NCBI GenBank assembly: GCA_963931925.1
Contig: OZ007570.1
Coordinates: 31,755,795-31,819,794, forward strand
Length of the DNA stretch: 64,000 bases
Direction: 5' to 3'
DNA from: Onchidella celtica
Lineage: Eukaryota; Mollusca; Gastropoda; Systellommatophora; Onchidiidae
Numbering within the stretch: position 1 is the stretch's first letter; the number at the start of each line of letters is the position of its first letter. The notes beneath the pieces are model-generated. The model was not told where the DNA came from. It did no database searches and saw only the letters and a list, made by a program, of their open reading frames with translations. Shown piece after piece: positions 1-13,520 of this stretch. A program made the translations under genes and the position numbers.

Positions 1-3000
1 CTGAGGCCATGTCAAAGGCGTGGGGGAATGTTTGTGATCAGATGTCTGACACTGCGAATAGAGGAAAACATGAATGGACATTTCTGGGACCCCGGGAATT
101 TGTTACATAAGAGGCAATGCCGACTGGAATTTGCTTGTATTTGTATCATCGGACTAAAGGCTCATGATATAACATTGCTAAATAAGTTACTTCAATTTAA
201 CTAACTCAGAAAAAGTTATTCTTGCTAATTTAGATTGCGCAATTACCTTCTGAAATTGGCTGTCGTTAATCAGTTAGTTACAACGACAAATAGCAAAAAT
301 TAGATAGTGACAAGAGCCAGTCTTGGTTTCGTTGGGTTAAGCAAATCGGGGGCTCATTAAATAGATCTATTTCTCAACTACGAACAAATATTATCAAGTA
401 ATTTGAGATCCCCATTCTGCGGATCAAAATACGACAAGCTATGGCAGATACTACGTTTTTTGTTTTATAGGACACCTCTACAGAGATACTACAAATCCAC
501 TCTAGCCTTTCTGTGAATCATGTTCATGATTGTAACATTGTCTTTGTTAACGGACTGACAGACACTAGGGTAAATTAACGCCGCTGAGCTACAGTTGGAC
601 TCTTCAGAATTTACAGATGTGACGTTTTGCTCGATGAAAGCAAATTTTGTGTTGTCTCGTTTTTTGCGGCTTGCCAAATCAGTCAAACTCATTAACTTCT
701 AGCATTGAAAAGACCTATTTTGTCTGAGGTAGTGCAGATTCACTCACAGCTACCATTGTTCCTTCTTCCCCCACATGTTTTCCAGTGTGTCCAATCTGTT
801 CTGCATTCCAGGCCATCGTTGTCTTTCTTGTGGCCAGTAAATCTCAGACCGTCCGGCCTGTTGACATTGGAGATTAAAGACTAGATTAATGCGCTTATCG
901 GTTGTGGAACATTGGTCTGCAGCTCCTTTCCTGTCAGTATACTGGTAGCTTGAAGTATGTCTGGGAAAGCGGGGATAGAATGATGCGTGTTTATGTGTGT
1001 GTGCGTATATGTGTGTGCGCGCTTGTGTGTGAAACAGAGAGGAGACGGTAACATTTCGGCCATATCATGGAACCTGTTTAACTGTATCCGTCCAGTTGAT
1101 CTCTCAAAGACCATTAATACATGTATTACGACTGGGAAAGCCCTCATGGTGGAAATGACGTTAGTGCAAATAGCGAGAATATGTCAAGTAGGGTGGGGAG
1201 GTGATGAGGTGAGAGAAGATATGGGTGGCGGATGGATTACTGTCAGAAAAATGACTGTTTGAAATCTTCCTTTCGTCTCAAGTAAAATAAGGACAGCGAG
1301 GATGATATACACTAGGTTTGGTAAATCTTCTGAGAAATTTACTTTGCATAACACAGTCCAAACCGCGATCCAAAAATTGACGATTTTACCAAGTAGGTCA
1401 GAGGAAATCTTGTGAAGTCAAAGTCTAGTGTAATTTCATAGCTCTATCATTTTGACTTGAAGAAACTACACCCCCCCAAAAAAAAGCCCAAGCGTCAGAC
1501 ATTCCCAGGCAGTCAGTGAATATTGGCTGAATCCGAGCAGCAAGGCTAGGCGAATGGACAACTGGCAGAAAGACATGAACTAGGAAATAAATATTTTATT
1601 ATGCTAAGACGTAGTAGTTATGAGTGGTGAGCTGGGTGTTCCTCACAGACGCTGTCGTAAAGGTGCAGTCTGACCTCAGGTGTAATGCAGTCAAGCTGAA
1701 CAGTCTGGGGATCTTTGAACTCTTACAGCTGTTTGATATATTTATATTAATGTTAGCTAAAGGTGGGTGATGCCAATGAAATATAATATGGAAATAGTCG
1801 AATTATGAAAATCCGCGTTAGCAACTTACACTTGAGCAATTTACCTGCCGAGAAATATACAGTGGATGACCAACTTACAAAATATTGACGATTCTCCATA
1901 GCCATTTATATTTGAGATTTCAATATGTAGATGGGCAAATTTTGACAACCTTCCTCAGCCATTTATGTCTGAGAAGTTTTATTTACCAAGAAATAATATG
2001 TGGATGGCCTAATGTTGAAATCTGTCCTTACCGATTTTATATTTGAGCAATTTTATGAACGAGAACATGGTTGCTGACGATGGGGTAAGGGATATTTTAG
2101 CCAGTGCTAGGAAGTGATACTAATGGCGCTCAGAACACTGACGAATTAGTCCGACAATTGCACAAGAAGTCATCTCGGTCCTTAGCAACATCTCTGGCGT
2201 CCTTAGAGATAAGAAGCTCAAGAAGAGATGGTGTCAGAACGCCATTGTTTCCCCAACGATTTATTCCCACCAATCAGATCAGAACCCGATCGATCCAGTC
2301 AAAGAATTTGTTATCTGACTGTTGTGCGCGAGCAGGCAACCTCGGTGTCCTCGACCAATCAATAACTTTCGGGAAAGATGAAAATAATCCCCCGGTCTTT
2401 GTCTTCCAATTCTTCCTCTCTGGGAAACATGACGCGCAAATATAACGAAACTGTTATAAACAATCAGTTCTGTCCAGCTGACCGACTTTCCACGAAAACT
2501 CCTATTATCTACGTCATAACAAATGGCCAATTCCATAATTATTCGTCCCAAAATAATTAGATCCACCATCCCAAAGAATAGTGCATCACATGTTTGCAGT
2601 TTCAGATTTTATGCTTTTTTTTTTTTTTAACATATAGAATTTTACTCCTCCGCTCAAGCAGACTTTTCCGTTAAAACTATTCTTTGTTTGCTATTTTGAT
2701 AATCCACACATTCTGAGATAGATGGCAAATCTTTTCAAGGAGGACAATGATATCGTACGATGAATCATCATCTGACAATTATATATTGGGAAGAAACAAA
2801 GAGACACCCGAATTATGCGTTCACTAATCATAGAGCTGTGTGGTTTGTCACAAATATCAAAGCAAACTCCACGCCACTTTTCTCCATCCACTTCTTCAGC
2901 ATCTGGCCTGCAGCACAGAGGTTATCGATTACAATTCCCAGAACTTTCAGTACCAACGATACTTATACATGACTAACTGGGCATTCTGAGCACAACTATG

Positions 3001-4290
3001 AATATAAAAACGTATTTGTACACTATTAGTATGCCCATTTATCATTCCTCCATCTCGAACAACGGTGTCGTAGTTCTGCTTCATGTCCAGTTCAAATCAT
3101 ATCCACCGAGTCCATCTGAATATTAAGAAATGATCTGTTCTATTGTATTCGACATGCTCGCCAGCCAAGCAATGATTGCAGTACATCAGTCACGTCAAAT
3201 TAAACCAAGTCTTGTTCGGAATACTGTTTATGTTCTGCTTGGTAAAACGTATACAACACACATTATGCCATGGTCATTGACAGCTGAACTCCAGCAAGGT
3301 ATTGCCAAAACCTACCAAGGTTTCTTCTCTTCGTTTTACCGAATAGAAGCAGTATTTATGCTGACAGTCAGTTTTGCAATATGGTGAATATCAGTGCTGA
3401 ATTTTAACGTGCGTGTTTAGACAAAGCAAGTAAATTTCTCAGTCACAGACACATAGAACGAAGAGACATTAATAATATTATTATACAGATAAGATAAACA
3501 CAAAAAGTCCATCATGCTCTGTATATTAAAATGACACACCGTCAGGTAGACCAGAAAAACGACACAGACAATTAAAAAATGTCAGCATGGAAATGCATTC
3601 TGACAACGAGATAAGCAAATCTAGATTTCCAGATTTCACATGATCTATATCACACTCGCCCGACTATTTGAAACTCCTTCAGATTAACAATGAACACAAA
3701 CTTACTGCACCACATAATGGTACTAAAAATATACAACATAGTAAATCATTTCTCTACTTCCTTGATACAAACGGTCGATGCGCTGGAAGGAAATGTATTC
3801 ATTTCTGTGTCTGTGTTTTTTTTTTTTTTTCTTTTTTTCTGATCCAGGTTTATGAAGAAATACGAACGTTTTCAGTGCTTTGGTAAAATGTTGAAATTCG
3901 ATGTTCAGTTTTCAGTGCAGTTGTCCAATTGTGCGAAAGACCCTTTATAAACTATTCTTTTGTTTTTCCAGACCAAATCCAGACACTCTAGAGTCAGATG
4001 GTAAAATGCACAAGAAAAACAGTGGTATCGCAAGGTAAATCAGTCAGCCGATTAGCCCTTGCGACTAGTAAGAACTTTATTGCGCATTTAGTTCAGTAGA
4101 CAAGCTCTGGCATTGATACTGTTAATGACGATGCAGGAGATAAATATTTAGATAGCAGCTAGTTGGGCCAATTAGCCAGACAAAATTGGACTGTTGTAAC
4201 CAATATGTTGACTATTTTATTGTGGTTATGTTGTCAGCGAAAGGAATGTTCTGGCCAAATAGATAATCGTAATCCTAATCCTAGACCTGT
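1..4290. other. Gene-free stretch with minor simple repeats
   Basis: I see no supported gene here. Open frames are all under about 115 codons, without domains. The stretch holds a degenerate TG/CG dinucleotide tract at about 985-1030, a C-run followed by an A-run at about 1471-1488, and T-runs near 2616 and 3818. It reads as intergenic or intronic DNA. Confidence 0.6.
985..1030. repeat. Degenerate (TG)n microsatellite
   Basis: Alternating purine-pyrimidine tract of TG with interspersed CG and TA steps. It creates shadow frames on both strands that are rich in Cys/Val or His/Thr and are not real proteins. Confidence 0.7.
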
Positions 4291-4293
4291 AAC

Positions 4294-4316
4294 TCCCACC
4301 CCCCCCCCCCACCCAA

Positions 4317-4355
<39 letters not shown>

Positions 4356-4356
4356 A
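4294..4356. repeat. C-run followed by (CAA)n microsatellite
   Basis: A run of C with one A interruption is followed by a short A-run and then about a dozen CAA triplets. The same compound order (C-run, A-run, CAA triplets) recurs near 9139, 16178 and 57390. Confidence 0.9.
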
Positions 4357-5518
4357 CATATCACGAGACCTATCTTGGCCAACTGGTCACTCCGAAACAA
4401 TCACTAGTGGGAAGAAGGCGGTTTAGCAAATTAAGGACAAGTATCTATATAACTGCCAGCTCGTGATTCACAAAAATAGGAAAAGTGAAGAGTTTAAGCG
4501 AGAACGATAAGTGTCTGCGTCGACGTAACTATTATACTGAGCTTTACGTCAAAAAGCAATTTACTTTGAGGATGAAGTCAAAATCGTATATGTAATAACA
4601 GTATTCTGTAGTTTAAAAAAAAAAACAACCACAAAAATACAAAGGAACGGGGTGGCATGACTGTCTTCTAAACAGTATTACTATTTTTTATCGCAAATGC
4701 ACTTGTTTGTGAGTGTGTGTCGAAAGGACTATCTCGTAGACGTGCACTTCGGCGTGTCCTGGTGCATTCTGACTTAAACCGAAATTACTAGAAAATTGTG
4801 ACGTGGACGGCAAGAGGAGTTAATGTACACACCTGAAACGTGCCCGATGGGGGGATAAACCGTAATTGCCTACCGAGAAGATTAAAAAGTCATAGTATGG
4901 CCTGACAAAGGAGCTTGGTAATTTTAGATGACTCATTAGTAGCATGGAGAAGAAGGAGGGAGAGAATAGGGAAACGGTGAGATGGACGAATAAAAATGCA
5001 TTGTTTCCTCCATGTTCACCAGAGCCTGAAATTAAAGTGGTAAGGGGCGAATAACACTTGCGTTTTTTTTTTTCAGACTTTGTCAAGGACCATGTTCAAT
5101 TTCCGTAGGGTCCTAAAGTTGATGGCAGGAGAAGGTCATACGAACGTCCTTACAGATCTTACAGACTTCTTCAGCACCAGTAGAATTAGGGGCCATGGTA
5201 AACAGACAATTAGAAAGCGAGTTTTCGAATTTCCCGAGGGCCACTGGGAGTTCTCGTGAAGTATTTCTGAGAATCTTCCAAGCTCCATAAATTGACGAGA
5301 TGTTCACAAGAAGAAGACAAAATGGCAGTCAAAGATTTTTGAAGGAATTATTCTCCCCAGACGTCTACTCCAGACATTTTGTTTTTTACTTTAATGTGAC
5401 AAATCCCTTTAAATGCCAAGCTTACTTATGAAATTTCCGCTTTCCGCGTCCTCCAAAAACCCACTCCATCCCGAATTACGATCCTTCCAAAGACAAACCC
5501 CATCTATAAACTGTAACT

Positions 5519-5724
5519 CGCGACTTTGGTTCTTGTTCGCTCTATCTCCATTTTTCTTGAAAAGCTGGAGACTTTGTAGTATGTAGAAGAGGTGTAACTA
5601 ATGCACATTTTGACACTCCATTTATTCTCACTCCTTATAATAATACTAAAACTGCAAACGTATAATGTCGAATTTCTCAGTTGTACAAAAAGAGGAGCTG
5701 GAACAAACAAAAATTAAGTTTGCC
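5519..5724 (+). mobile_element. MITE family A, copy 1
   Basis: About 206 bp with terminal inverted repeats: the left end reads CGCGACTTTGGTTCTTG and the right end reads GGAACAAACAAAAATTAAG then TTTGCC. The interior shares with the other A copies the block ATGCACATTTTGACA, a stretch resembling CTTATAATAATACTAAA, and TCGAATTTCTCAGTTGT. It has no coding capacity. The four bases AACT sit on both sides, which may be a target-site duplication. This is a non-autonomous DNA transposon by structure; the superfamily is not assigned. Confidence 0.75.
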
Positions 5725-8380
5725 AACTCAATCCTCCCTCCTCCTGAAAAGGCATACAAGTCATGAAAGAAAATCGAAGTCTTTTTTTTTTTTAGAGGAA
5801 GAAAGGTTAAGCTCTCTATACAAAATCTGTTTAATTGTAACACCACGTAACATTAAATGCCCTGGTCAATATTTTCATAACCGCCACCTTAATCTTTCCC
5901 ACTGACGCAAATTTCCCTTCAGCGACAATGTAAATACCCTAAAGGCACTGGGCAATTTAATTCGGGTCTAAAAATTTCTTTCTTAATGTTACCGAGGAGC
6001 CGGAGCTCTTTGGTGTGGCTATTGCATGAATGTAGAGATTGATAGCGAAATGAAATATCAAACAATTACGCCAAACATGCAGAAAGAGCACTGAAGAATG
6101 GAAGAAAGAAAGAAATACCAAGTATGCCCCCTGCCTGTCTGTCTGACTCTCCCTCGTTTCTCTGTAGTATGAATGGCTTACAGAAATAATTTCTTGTTAA
6201 ATGCCCGTGAACGCCTGAATGAACATAGGGAACGGCCTCAAAATTGGACCTACTCAAACAGAACCACTTACAGCGCCAGGAATTCATTGTGAAAACTCTA
6301 CGAGACACAATGTATGAATGTCCCCCATACTAGTTAGATACGGTCAGAAGTGTTTGTACCTGGAAGGACCAGTCATTACAGATTAAGTAGAACACAGGCC
6401 GTAAAGCTCTTTCGTCAATAAAGTGTACATCTGTAGTAACTGTTCAATTCAAACTGCACATTATTTTTGTACCCTATCGTAGATTTGCAGCGCCATAGAA
6501 TCGTTAATATTTCTCCCATATATAGATAATGCTGTTAGATTATTTCTTCAAAAGAACATGCAGTCAAACAGATAAATTGAAAGGTGGGGGTAATCCTGTA
6601 TCTCAAAAAACTTCAGCTAATATTAAAAAATCAATATGATTTTTGTAATCAGCGACTCAAAAGTAGTTAAGATTGGCTGGTTTTGTTTCTGGTACATTTT
6701 GGCTGTTGACCACTGAAATGAACAAGCCACAAGGGGGACATCTTTTGGAATTATAACATAGTGACTTGTCTTAATAAAACAAACTGGCAGCTTCCAGTTT
6801 CAGTGCGACGGCAATTAATAAATTTACTACTGAACTAGCCAAAGATACCGCAAAAATATAGAAAAGTATATAATAAATAATAAAAATACATACAAATCCC
6901 ATATTACTGTCCTAAAAGAGTTATTGTCCTTTTATAATCTGCACACCTCAGTCAAGTAATTGACCTGGAATTATTTATGAGCAAACCAAACTGGTTAGGC
7001 TACATAGTATGCGTCATCCGGCATTATTTGTGAGGGAGTAGCGGCAAAGTACATCCAACAGCTGATGCTTTTTACATGTCCTCTGTTTGGTAAATGTACT
7101 ACCGCCGTCATTACTGAGACACTGCTTCTGTTTAAACTGTGGTCATTTGTGAGTGAATCTAACGAAATCGGGCTAAAATTCATGAAAAAAAACGCCCTCT
7201 ACAGGAGGACAAATGTCCTGTAGAGGACAAATTTTCACTGAAATTAAGATTTGCTTATAATACGAAAGATTAGCCACTTAGCCATTTTTCTGCATTCAGT
7301 TAAAATAATTATGTTGCTTGAATCGTCTTCTTAGAAATATTTTATTTCGATTTTTACAGAGATATAAACATTTCACCTTTAGCCCGGTTTTGTCAGATCC
7401 AGTCAAATTTAAGCACAGACAGTCAAACATGCAAATGAACAAACCAACAAAAAAATACTGGTTAAATATGCCTCATACAGCACATCCAATGTTTTCTAAA
7501 TTTTACTTCCAGGCGGCGCGTTTTCCCAGCAAATATGCGCCACTGGGCAGTTTGAAAAAAACTTTGCTTTCCGCTGCCACAAAAGAAAACAACAACAACA
7601 ACATTTAATAAACAACCTTTGTCCAAAGACATTCACATAATCATGGGTTAAATGTACAAACAAAAGGCACAAAACTGAACAAACTTTCTAACTATACTCA
7701 ACTGTATATATCTGTACTCACCAAGATATTTGTTGAAGATAAATCTTAAAACTGTTTAGGCTCCAGAAACGTTTGCGACTCCCCCTGGCAGTTTAATAGT
7801 CTGTCAACAAAAAATAAATGCGTATATTTCTAATGCAATCAATATCCCTCGAGAAATAATGTCACTTGGTGCAAATGATTATCTCATTACACTTCACATT
7901 AAAAATAGATGAAGTGTTAAAACCGAATGCAGTGTCGTTAAATAAAATGGAGATGACTAGCGAAGTCGAAAATCTAGAGAGAGAAAAACACAATGCTTAT
8001 TTATATCAAACCGCTTTTCAACTCGTCTTTCCCCTTAAACTGTAACTACCGATAATTTACTCATAAACATGTGATTGATAAAAATGCCCAGAGCTGCAAG
8101 ATAGCAAATCTGCTTTGATATATCACTTCAAATGGCATGCCAAAATCTCCACGATTCCTGAAATGTCAACACTCCGTCGAGGAGACAGAAATATCCAGTT
8201 TCAGAATAATGCACACTGCTGATTCTTCATTCACAATTATCCTGCTTACAAGTTTCAGCGTCGGTCTAAAATACAAACTTCTTAAATTTTTAAACACTAA
8301 TTTGCCAAAGGACGAGGTGTCACGACCTCCAGTCAGAAGCCATGAGTAGGTAAATGATTTAATTCACAGCTTGCATGCGA
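5725..8380. other. Gene-free stretch
   Basis: No supported gene. There is an imperfect palindrome at 7196-7226 and a short CAA tract at about 7588-7604. The other open frames are short and low in information. Confidence 0.5.
7196..7226. repeat. Inverted repeat with 11-bp arms
   Basis: CCTCTACAGGA at 7196-7206 is exactly complementary to TCCTGTAGAGG at 7216-7226, with a 9-bp loop. GGACAAAT also occurs twice as a direct repeat across the structure. It could be a transposon end or scar. Confidence 0.6.
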
Positions 8381-8399
8381 CGCTCGTACTAAGTCCCAA

Positions 8400-8837
8400 G
8401 GATTCCCCAGAGAAAAAATGTTGGTAATCCAGAAAACATTTCAGCTATCCAACTGCCCACACTGGGCCCACCCTCGAGTAGTCAGTTCGCTTCAGAACGC
8501 AGAGTCGTGGACCACCAGATGCGTATCTACAGTGGACATTGAAGGAGGCGGAGAGACGGGAGGGGGAAGTACCGAGACAGAGAGAAACAGAAAAAAGGGG
8601 AGGAAGGGGGTTTGTGAAATGGGTAAAAGCGCACCAAGAGCGTCCAACGTGAAGCGTATCCCGTAGGTGCGTCGCCATCCACTGACGAAAAGAAAGTGAC
8701 ACAGAGTGTGTCACGCTCAGTCATCAAAACACTAAGCGAAGCGTGACCCATTAAGCTAGCACAGACCAACAGCTCCGAGAGACAAGAACTTGAGGGAGAG
8801 GAGGGGGTGTGGAGAGATGATTGGCCACAAGAGGAAG
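8400..8837 (+). other. Possible promoter-proximal first exon (weak)
   Basis: This stretch is visibly richer in CpG and purines than its surroundings and contains an inverted CCAAT box (ATTGG at 8820-8824). An ATG at 8817 opens seven codons (MIGHKRK) that run directly into AAG|GTGAGT at 8835-8843, a full consensus splice donor. Together these would fit a 5' UTR plus a short coding first exon. There is no downstream exon that I can recognise, and strong donor matches occur by chance, so this is a hypothesis only. A perfect palindrome, GTGACACA-gag-TGTGTCAC, lies just upstream at about 8697. Confidence 0.15.
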
Positions 8838-9138
8838 GTGAGTGAGGCTGGAGAAAACTCCTGAAAATAGGGGTAAAGGAATAATGATCCCGGAGGAGGG
8901 GATTGCAAAAAAAGAAACAACAACAACAACACACAAGTACAATAGATAATGCGCGAGTGTGTATCAAAGCTATGTCGTCTGACGTGCTTCTGACAGGTCT
9001 AATGAGTGGAGACCACATGAAAAGACTGAGAGATCTCAAATGTAAGGAAATCACCAACGATGCAATCTAGCAAATTCAGGAACTGCTGCAACAGGTCCCG
9101 TCCCCGGTCGTCATCGATGCCCAGTGAAAGATTAATGC

Positions 9139-9217
9139 ACCCCCCCCCCCCCGCCAAAACAACAACAAGAACAACAAAATACAACGACGACGTCGACAAC
9201 AACAACAACAACAACAA
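9139..9217. repeat. C-run plus CAA/CGA triplet microsatellite
   Basis: A long C-run is followed by AAAACAACAACAAG, a few ACGACG triplets and a second CAA series. It has the same compound architecture as the tracts at 4294 and 16178. Confidence 0.85.
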
Positions 9218-9657
9218 AATCATTTTCATTATCTGGGTCGCTGAGACATTCTTGGTCAGTCTTGGACAATCCTGAACAAATCTTGGAGCGCAAAAGATGA
9301 CACTGACGACACAGTACATTCAGTTATCATAAGGACAAAGATAAACAATGCTTTTCGGCTCTTCCAAAGAACTAGCCTTGACATCACCAGCATCTTCACT
9401 AGCTTGTGTGATTGTTTGGCTTACGATCAATTTAAACCGTATCCCTGAGTACTTTTCTTCCCACAGTATACTTTTAAGCTTCATTGTATTACAATATTTA
9501 TAACTTCAAAACGCTGCAACGTGGGTGACTGAATATAAATTGAAATTTGTGCACCACAGACTCTGATTTTCAGAATGTTCGAGCACTATTTTCCTTCCTC
9601 AAAGATGGTATCATTTGGCATTCAAGACTTCCCTGGCCCCCATCACGTGAAGGTCTG

Positions 9658-9909
9658 TTAATAGTCTTGCTTGGGATATAAAGGCTGTCCACGCCCAACA
9701 GTGGCCGTCACTTTGAAAATATTTGCAGTACGGGCAACCTGCCGCACCATCGAGCCTATGCGCAATGTGAGGTAACCACTCATTGTGATAACGGAGTTGT
9801 GTCGAAACACCCTCAAGCTCAGGGCTTTGCTAGGTACAATGGGTGCTTCTGCTTCACCACTGTCGATCCAATCGACCAGATCAAAGCTGGGAGATTCTGA
9901 ATTTTCCAT
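9658..9909 (-). CDS. Hypothetical small ORF, strong Kozak context
   Basis: 83 codons on the minus strand beginning MENSESPSFDLVDWIDSG. The ATG at 9909-9907 sits in CACAATGG, with A at -3 and G at +4, a strong initiation context. The same frame is open without a stop for 59 further codons upstream, to a Pro-rich start at 10086. Two other minus-strand frames overlap between 10004 and 10318. I recognise no domain. The composition is less biased than the simple-repeat ORFs nearby, so it could be an exon, a decayed element or chance. Confidence 0.18.
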   Translation of the reverse strand: MENSESPSFDLVDWIDSGEAEAPIVPSKALSLRVFRHNSVITMSGYLTLRIGSMVRQVARTANIFKVTATVGRGQPLYPKQDY

Positions 9910-10600
9910 TGTGAACTTTTGAAAGAAGGTAAAAGGGCTAAAGAATAACGGTGTCACCCGTAGAGCTGTCCACTCCTGGGGATTACTAGATGGCCTCCAG
10001 ATATCAGAGCGTACGAAATGTAATGTTATGTAAACAAAGAGTACACCAGGATTTTCCCCCGCAGATGGGGGAGGCGGGGGGACCACACACTAGCCTGAGA
10101 ACCTCTGGAAAACACAAAACTATTTTTAAAATACCAAAAATAATAATTAAGCATACAAGATGACACGTCGTTATTAAATAATGATAGGTCATCAAGAGGT
10201 ACCCAAGGGTCTTTACGCAAGAAGAGCCAAATATGATCACAGAGGAACACACGAAGCAGGGAACAGTAAGTTGTACAGAATGAATACTAAATGGCTCTGA
10301 GGCATCGAAAACCGGCAATGCGTTCGCGGGAGATTAATGACAAGTTTACATGAACTCACTACCACTGCCATGTTACGGGAAAAGATCTTATACGCCAAAT
10401 TAAGTTGAAATTCACTTTTTATTATCATTTTATATAATACAATGTTCTCTGCCATTGGTCATCATAAAATAAATTCAACAAAGAATAAAACGATGTCCAG
10501 AGTGAGATTTGCTATCTTTTTTTTTTTTTTTAATGTCTCCCACAAAAGCTTGTTTTTGGCGTTTACAGCCGTTGTCCATGACATGACATGATAGTCTTAA

Positions 10601-10838
10601 CGCGACCTTAGTAAAGTTCTTGTTTATTCTATCTCCATTTCCTGAAAAAAAAACTGGAGATGGTATAAGAAATGCACATTTTGACATTTGTTTAAAATGC
10701 GTTGTGGCACTTATCAAGCTGTTTCACAGTTCCGATTTATCCTAACTTCTTATCATAATACTAAAGCCGCAACCTTTTTTACGCCGAATACCCCAGACGT
10801 GCAACACGTGGAATGGGAAATACGATAACTAAGGTCGC
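10601..10838 (+). mobile_element. MITE family A, copy 2
   Basis: About 238 bp. The left end CGCGACCTTAG and the right end CTAAGGTCGC are exact inverted repeats. The interior matches the other copies: GCACATTTTGACA, TGGCACTTATCAAGCTGTTT and CTTATCATAATACTAAAG. The right-hand third is diverged from the consensus. There is no coding capacity. Confidence 0.8.
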
Positions 10839-11249
10839 AATAGCCATGGGAAGAACGATAGTATTTGTCAGGCCTACCAGTCCTGTCCATCTGAGTATAA
10901 AAAAAAAATCTGTATAGAAATCTTTGATTTTGAATGGCCACTGCTCTGGCCTAAAAAAAAAAAAAAAACTACCAAAAGCAAGAACTTACGGCAGGAAATT
11001 TTCCACTTCTTGACACCTGGAATATAATAAAATGTTCCAAACGAATGCCCCCAGTCTTGTCTCCGCACTACCGAAATCTCGGATACATTTTCTTCACTCA
11101 CTTCAACCGCATGTTTTTAAGTAAGGAAATATCCTCTGCAGTTTGCCAGCTATCGCAATATCTTACTTTTAAGACAGCCCGAGCTCTTGATCACAAGATA
11201 AACGCATTAATGTTATCACTTGATATCTGAGGCCATAGGTTAATCATTG

Positions 11250-13390
11250 AATTGTCACAGGTCGCCAAAATCTTCTCAGAAGGTTAGAAAAGCAAAGCCC
11301 ACAAATTAGATAGTCATCAAAAGTAAAAGTTCGCAGTCCTTTCATTGACCTTTGGCTGATTCAGAAATAATGTAAACATACCGTACAATTCAGACTTGAG
11401 ATTTCTTTCGCATGAGGGAAATTACATGTAAATAAAAGCTTGTAAAAACGCGTGAACTCCGTCCCTCAATCTTCTCTTCGTTCTCTTCTTTCCCTCACCA
11501 TGTGATCAGATCTCGCTTCAGGTAAATTAATAACATTCCATAAAGCCTTGATGAAAACAAACAAACAAACAAACGAACCAAGCGTTTTGCCATGACAAAA
11601 TATTTTCAAAAAAAAACCTGCAGAAAATCTGTGAGCTGGCAGCAATGCTAGGTACAAAGCTAAAATATGGCCAAAGAAAAAAAAAAAAATATTGCAACGT
11701 CCCAAGTTAGACAAAACAACAATGTATCATAAAAGAATTAGAATCTTCAATAATCGTTTCAATATATCCCCCCCCCCCCCCCTTTCATTTCTAATTCTTC
11801 TGTGATTTATTGCAAGGTTTCTCTCTTTCTCCCTTAACGCGAGATTGTGCGACAAAATAAACTTTTTTATTCGTATGTCATTATGACAAACTCTCACTGA
11901 TCGTCCATGGGCAGTCTTGCCCCCAGGCCTGTCCTGTCTGTACGGGTTTTGTTTTTTGTACTGTCTGTCAGTGTCTGGACTCAGGTGGCACTAATGTATT
12001 GTTTGCGCTCCACAACCTGTAGTACTAAATGTCAACCAACAATGAAATAATACACCACTGTTACAGTCTGCCGTCAAGGGTGTCACTGCTTAATAAAGCA
12101 GAGAGCGTTGCAATCGAAGCTGAGATGGCAAGTTTTTTTTTTCATTCGCTTCCATGCCGAGTTCTCGTGTTCTTCACATTTTCTTGTTACGTTTGCCATT
12201 CTAAAAAAAAAAGAAAGCTAAAAAATCAACTCACTGCAAATCACAGATTTTTAAAAGCTGAGACCGTTTCGACCAAGATGAAACCAGATCTCGGAGTCAT
12301 CAGACAACATTGCATAGACGTCAGTTGACCTGTTAATGGCCTATCAACCGGAACGAGCAGATGAACTGTAATTTAGAGATCATTCTCGAGATATAGTGTA
12401 CACGGTATGCCATTCCACATAGAGTATCTTTAGAGACTATTGTAGTGAGAAGTGCGTCTGGGCGCTGTGGATTTGTGGATATTCAAGTCACTGGAAAGGA
12501 CCAAAATTTTAGTCAACTCGGACTAGCAGTTATTGGTGAAAGCAGCGTTTTCTGCAACCCATCTTTGCGCGATGCACCTAATGCTACCTTTTCATCGATC
12601 TTCCCTAATCTCCGTTCACAATCCCGGAGAATTAATTTGTATCGGTCTGTTTTAGATCCTCTGACGCGACGACAACGCAGCGATATTGAATTAAAAATCA
12701 CCAACATTGTCAAATAATAATTATGCCCTCATAAGTACATCGGATACATAACATTTGGTTTTAGAAGTTTATTGAGGCAGAGCCTTTAAAAAGCTGCTCC
12801 AAACTTGTGGTGGCAAATAAACAAGCATGGTTTCGAGATTGAAAAGGATCAAGCGCCTCAACAACCCTTAACCCAAAACAGACAGCTACAAATACTCCAA
12901 ATTTGAATTTCTCCTCTTTGATCCCGCTGTAGATCTGTCACCAATGGACACAACGCGCACCTAGTCACACCGGTAACTCAAAAACGCATTCAGACATTGA
13001 AATTGCTCGTGTTCAACCGATGGTGAAAAACCCAGTTGTTTAATGGCGTGTCTTTCCTGCTGGCCGCCCCAGGCCTTGTTGTAAGTTAAAGTGAAGGACA
13101 CAGCCATCACTTAACATTGAGACAGCTTCTCTTCTAATAGCTTTCGATTAACAGACAAAAATGGCAAATGTTCAAAACTACAATGGGACAATGGGATCTG
13201 AATTGGAAATGTTCAAGTAGATTTCTCACTGAAAATAAAATAAAAATGAAACGAAAGTGCGTATCAGACATTGAATTCGGAGCGTTGCCACATAATAATA
13301 CTATTATGCAAGACGCTATTATACACCCTACTAAACACCTGCCAAAGGTGTGTAAAATTTTAGGCTGGTGGCAAGCAGAGTCACGTCGTC
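11250..13390. other. Gene-free stretch
   Basis: No supported gene. It contains an (AAAC)n tract at about 11564-11588, an A-run at 11677 and a C-run at 11769-11783. A 90-codon plus-strand frame (12445-12717) is discussed under rejected items. Confidence 0.5.
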
Positions 13391-13394
13391 CTTA

Positions 13395-13520
13395 GTGTGG
13401 GATATGGACCATCGAGTTAAACGGCAACTCGCGGACTGGTGACGCTGAAACAAGACTGTCAGCTGGAGGAAAGAGAGACCTCGCCCATTGACTTTAAAGA
13501 AGGCACTAAACAGACCTGAC
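13395..13520 (+). mobile_element. MITE family B, copy 1 (partial)
   Basis: This aligns by eye with the better copy at 48839-49039. Shared blocks in order are GGGATATGGAC, GAGTTAAACGG, CAGCTGG-GGAAAGAGA and a terminal CAGACCTGAC. The left terminal inverted repeat is missing or degraded. It does not code for protein. Confidence 0.55.

Noticed and set aside
8527..9057. 176-codon minus-strand frame
   Set aside because: It is the complement of purine-rich, low-complexity sequence, with no domain and biased Ser/Pro/Phe/Leu composition.
12445..12717. 90-codon plus-strand frame with mixed composition
   Set aside because: No recognisable motif, weak start context, and an overlapping minus-strand frame of similar length; not enough to call.
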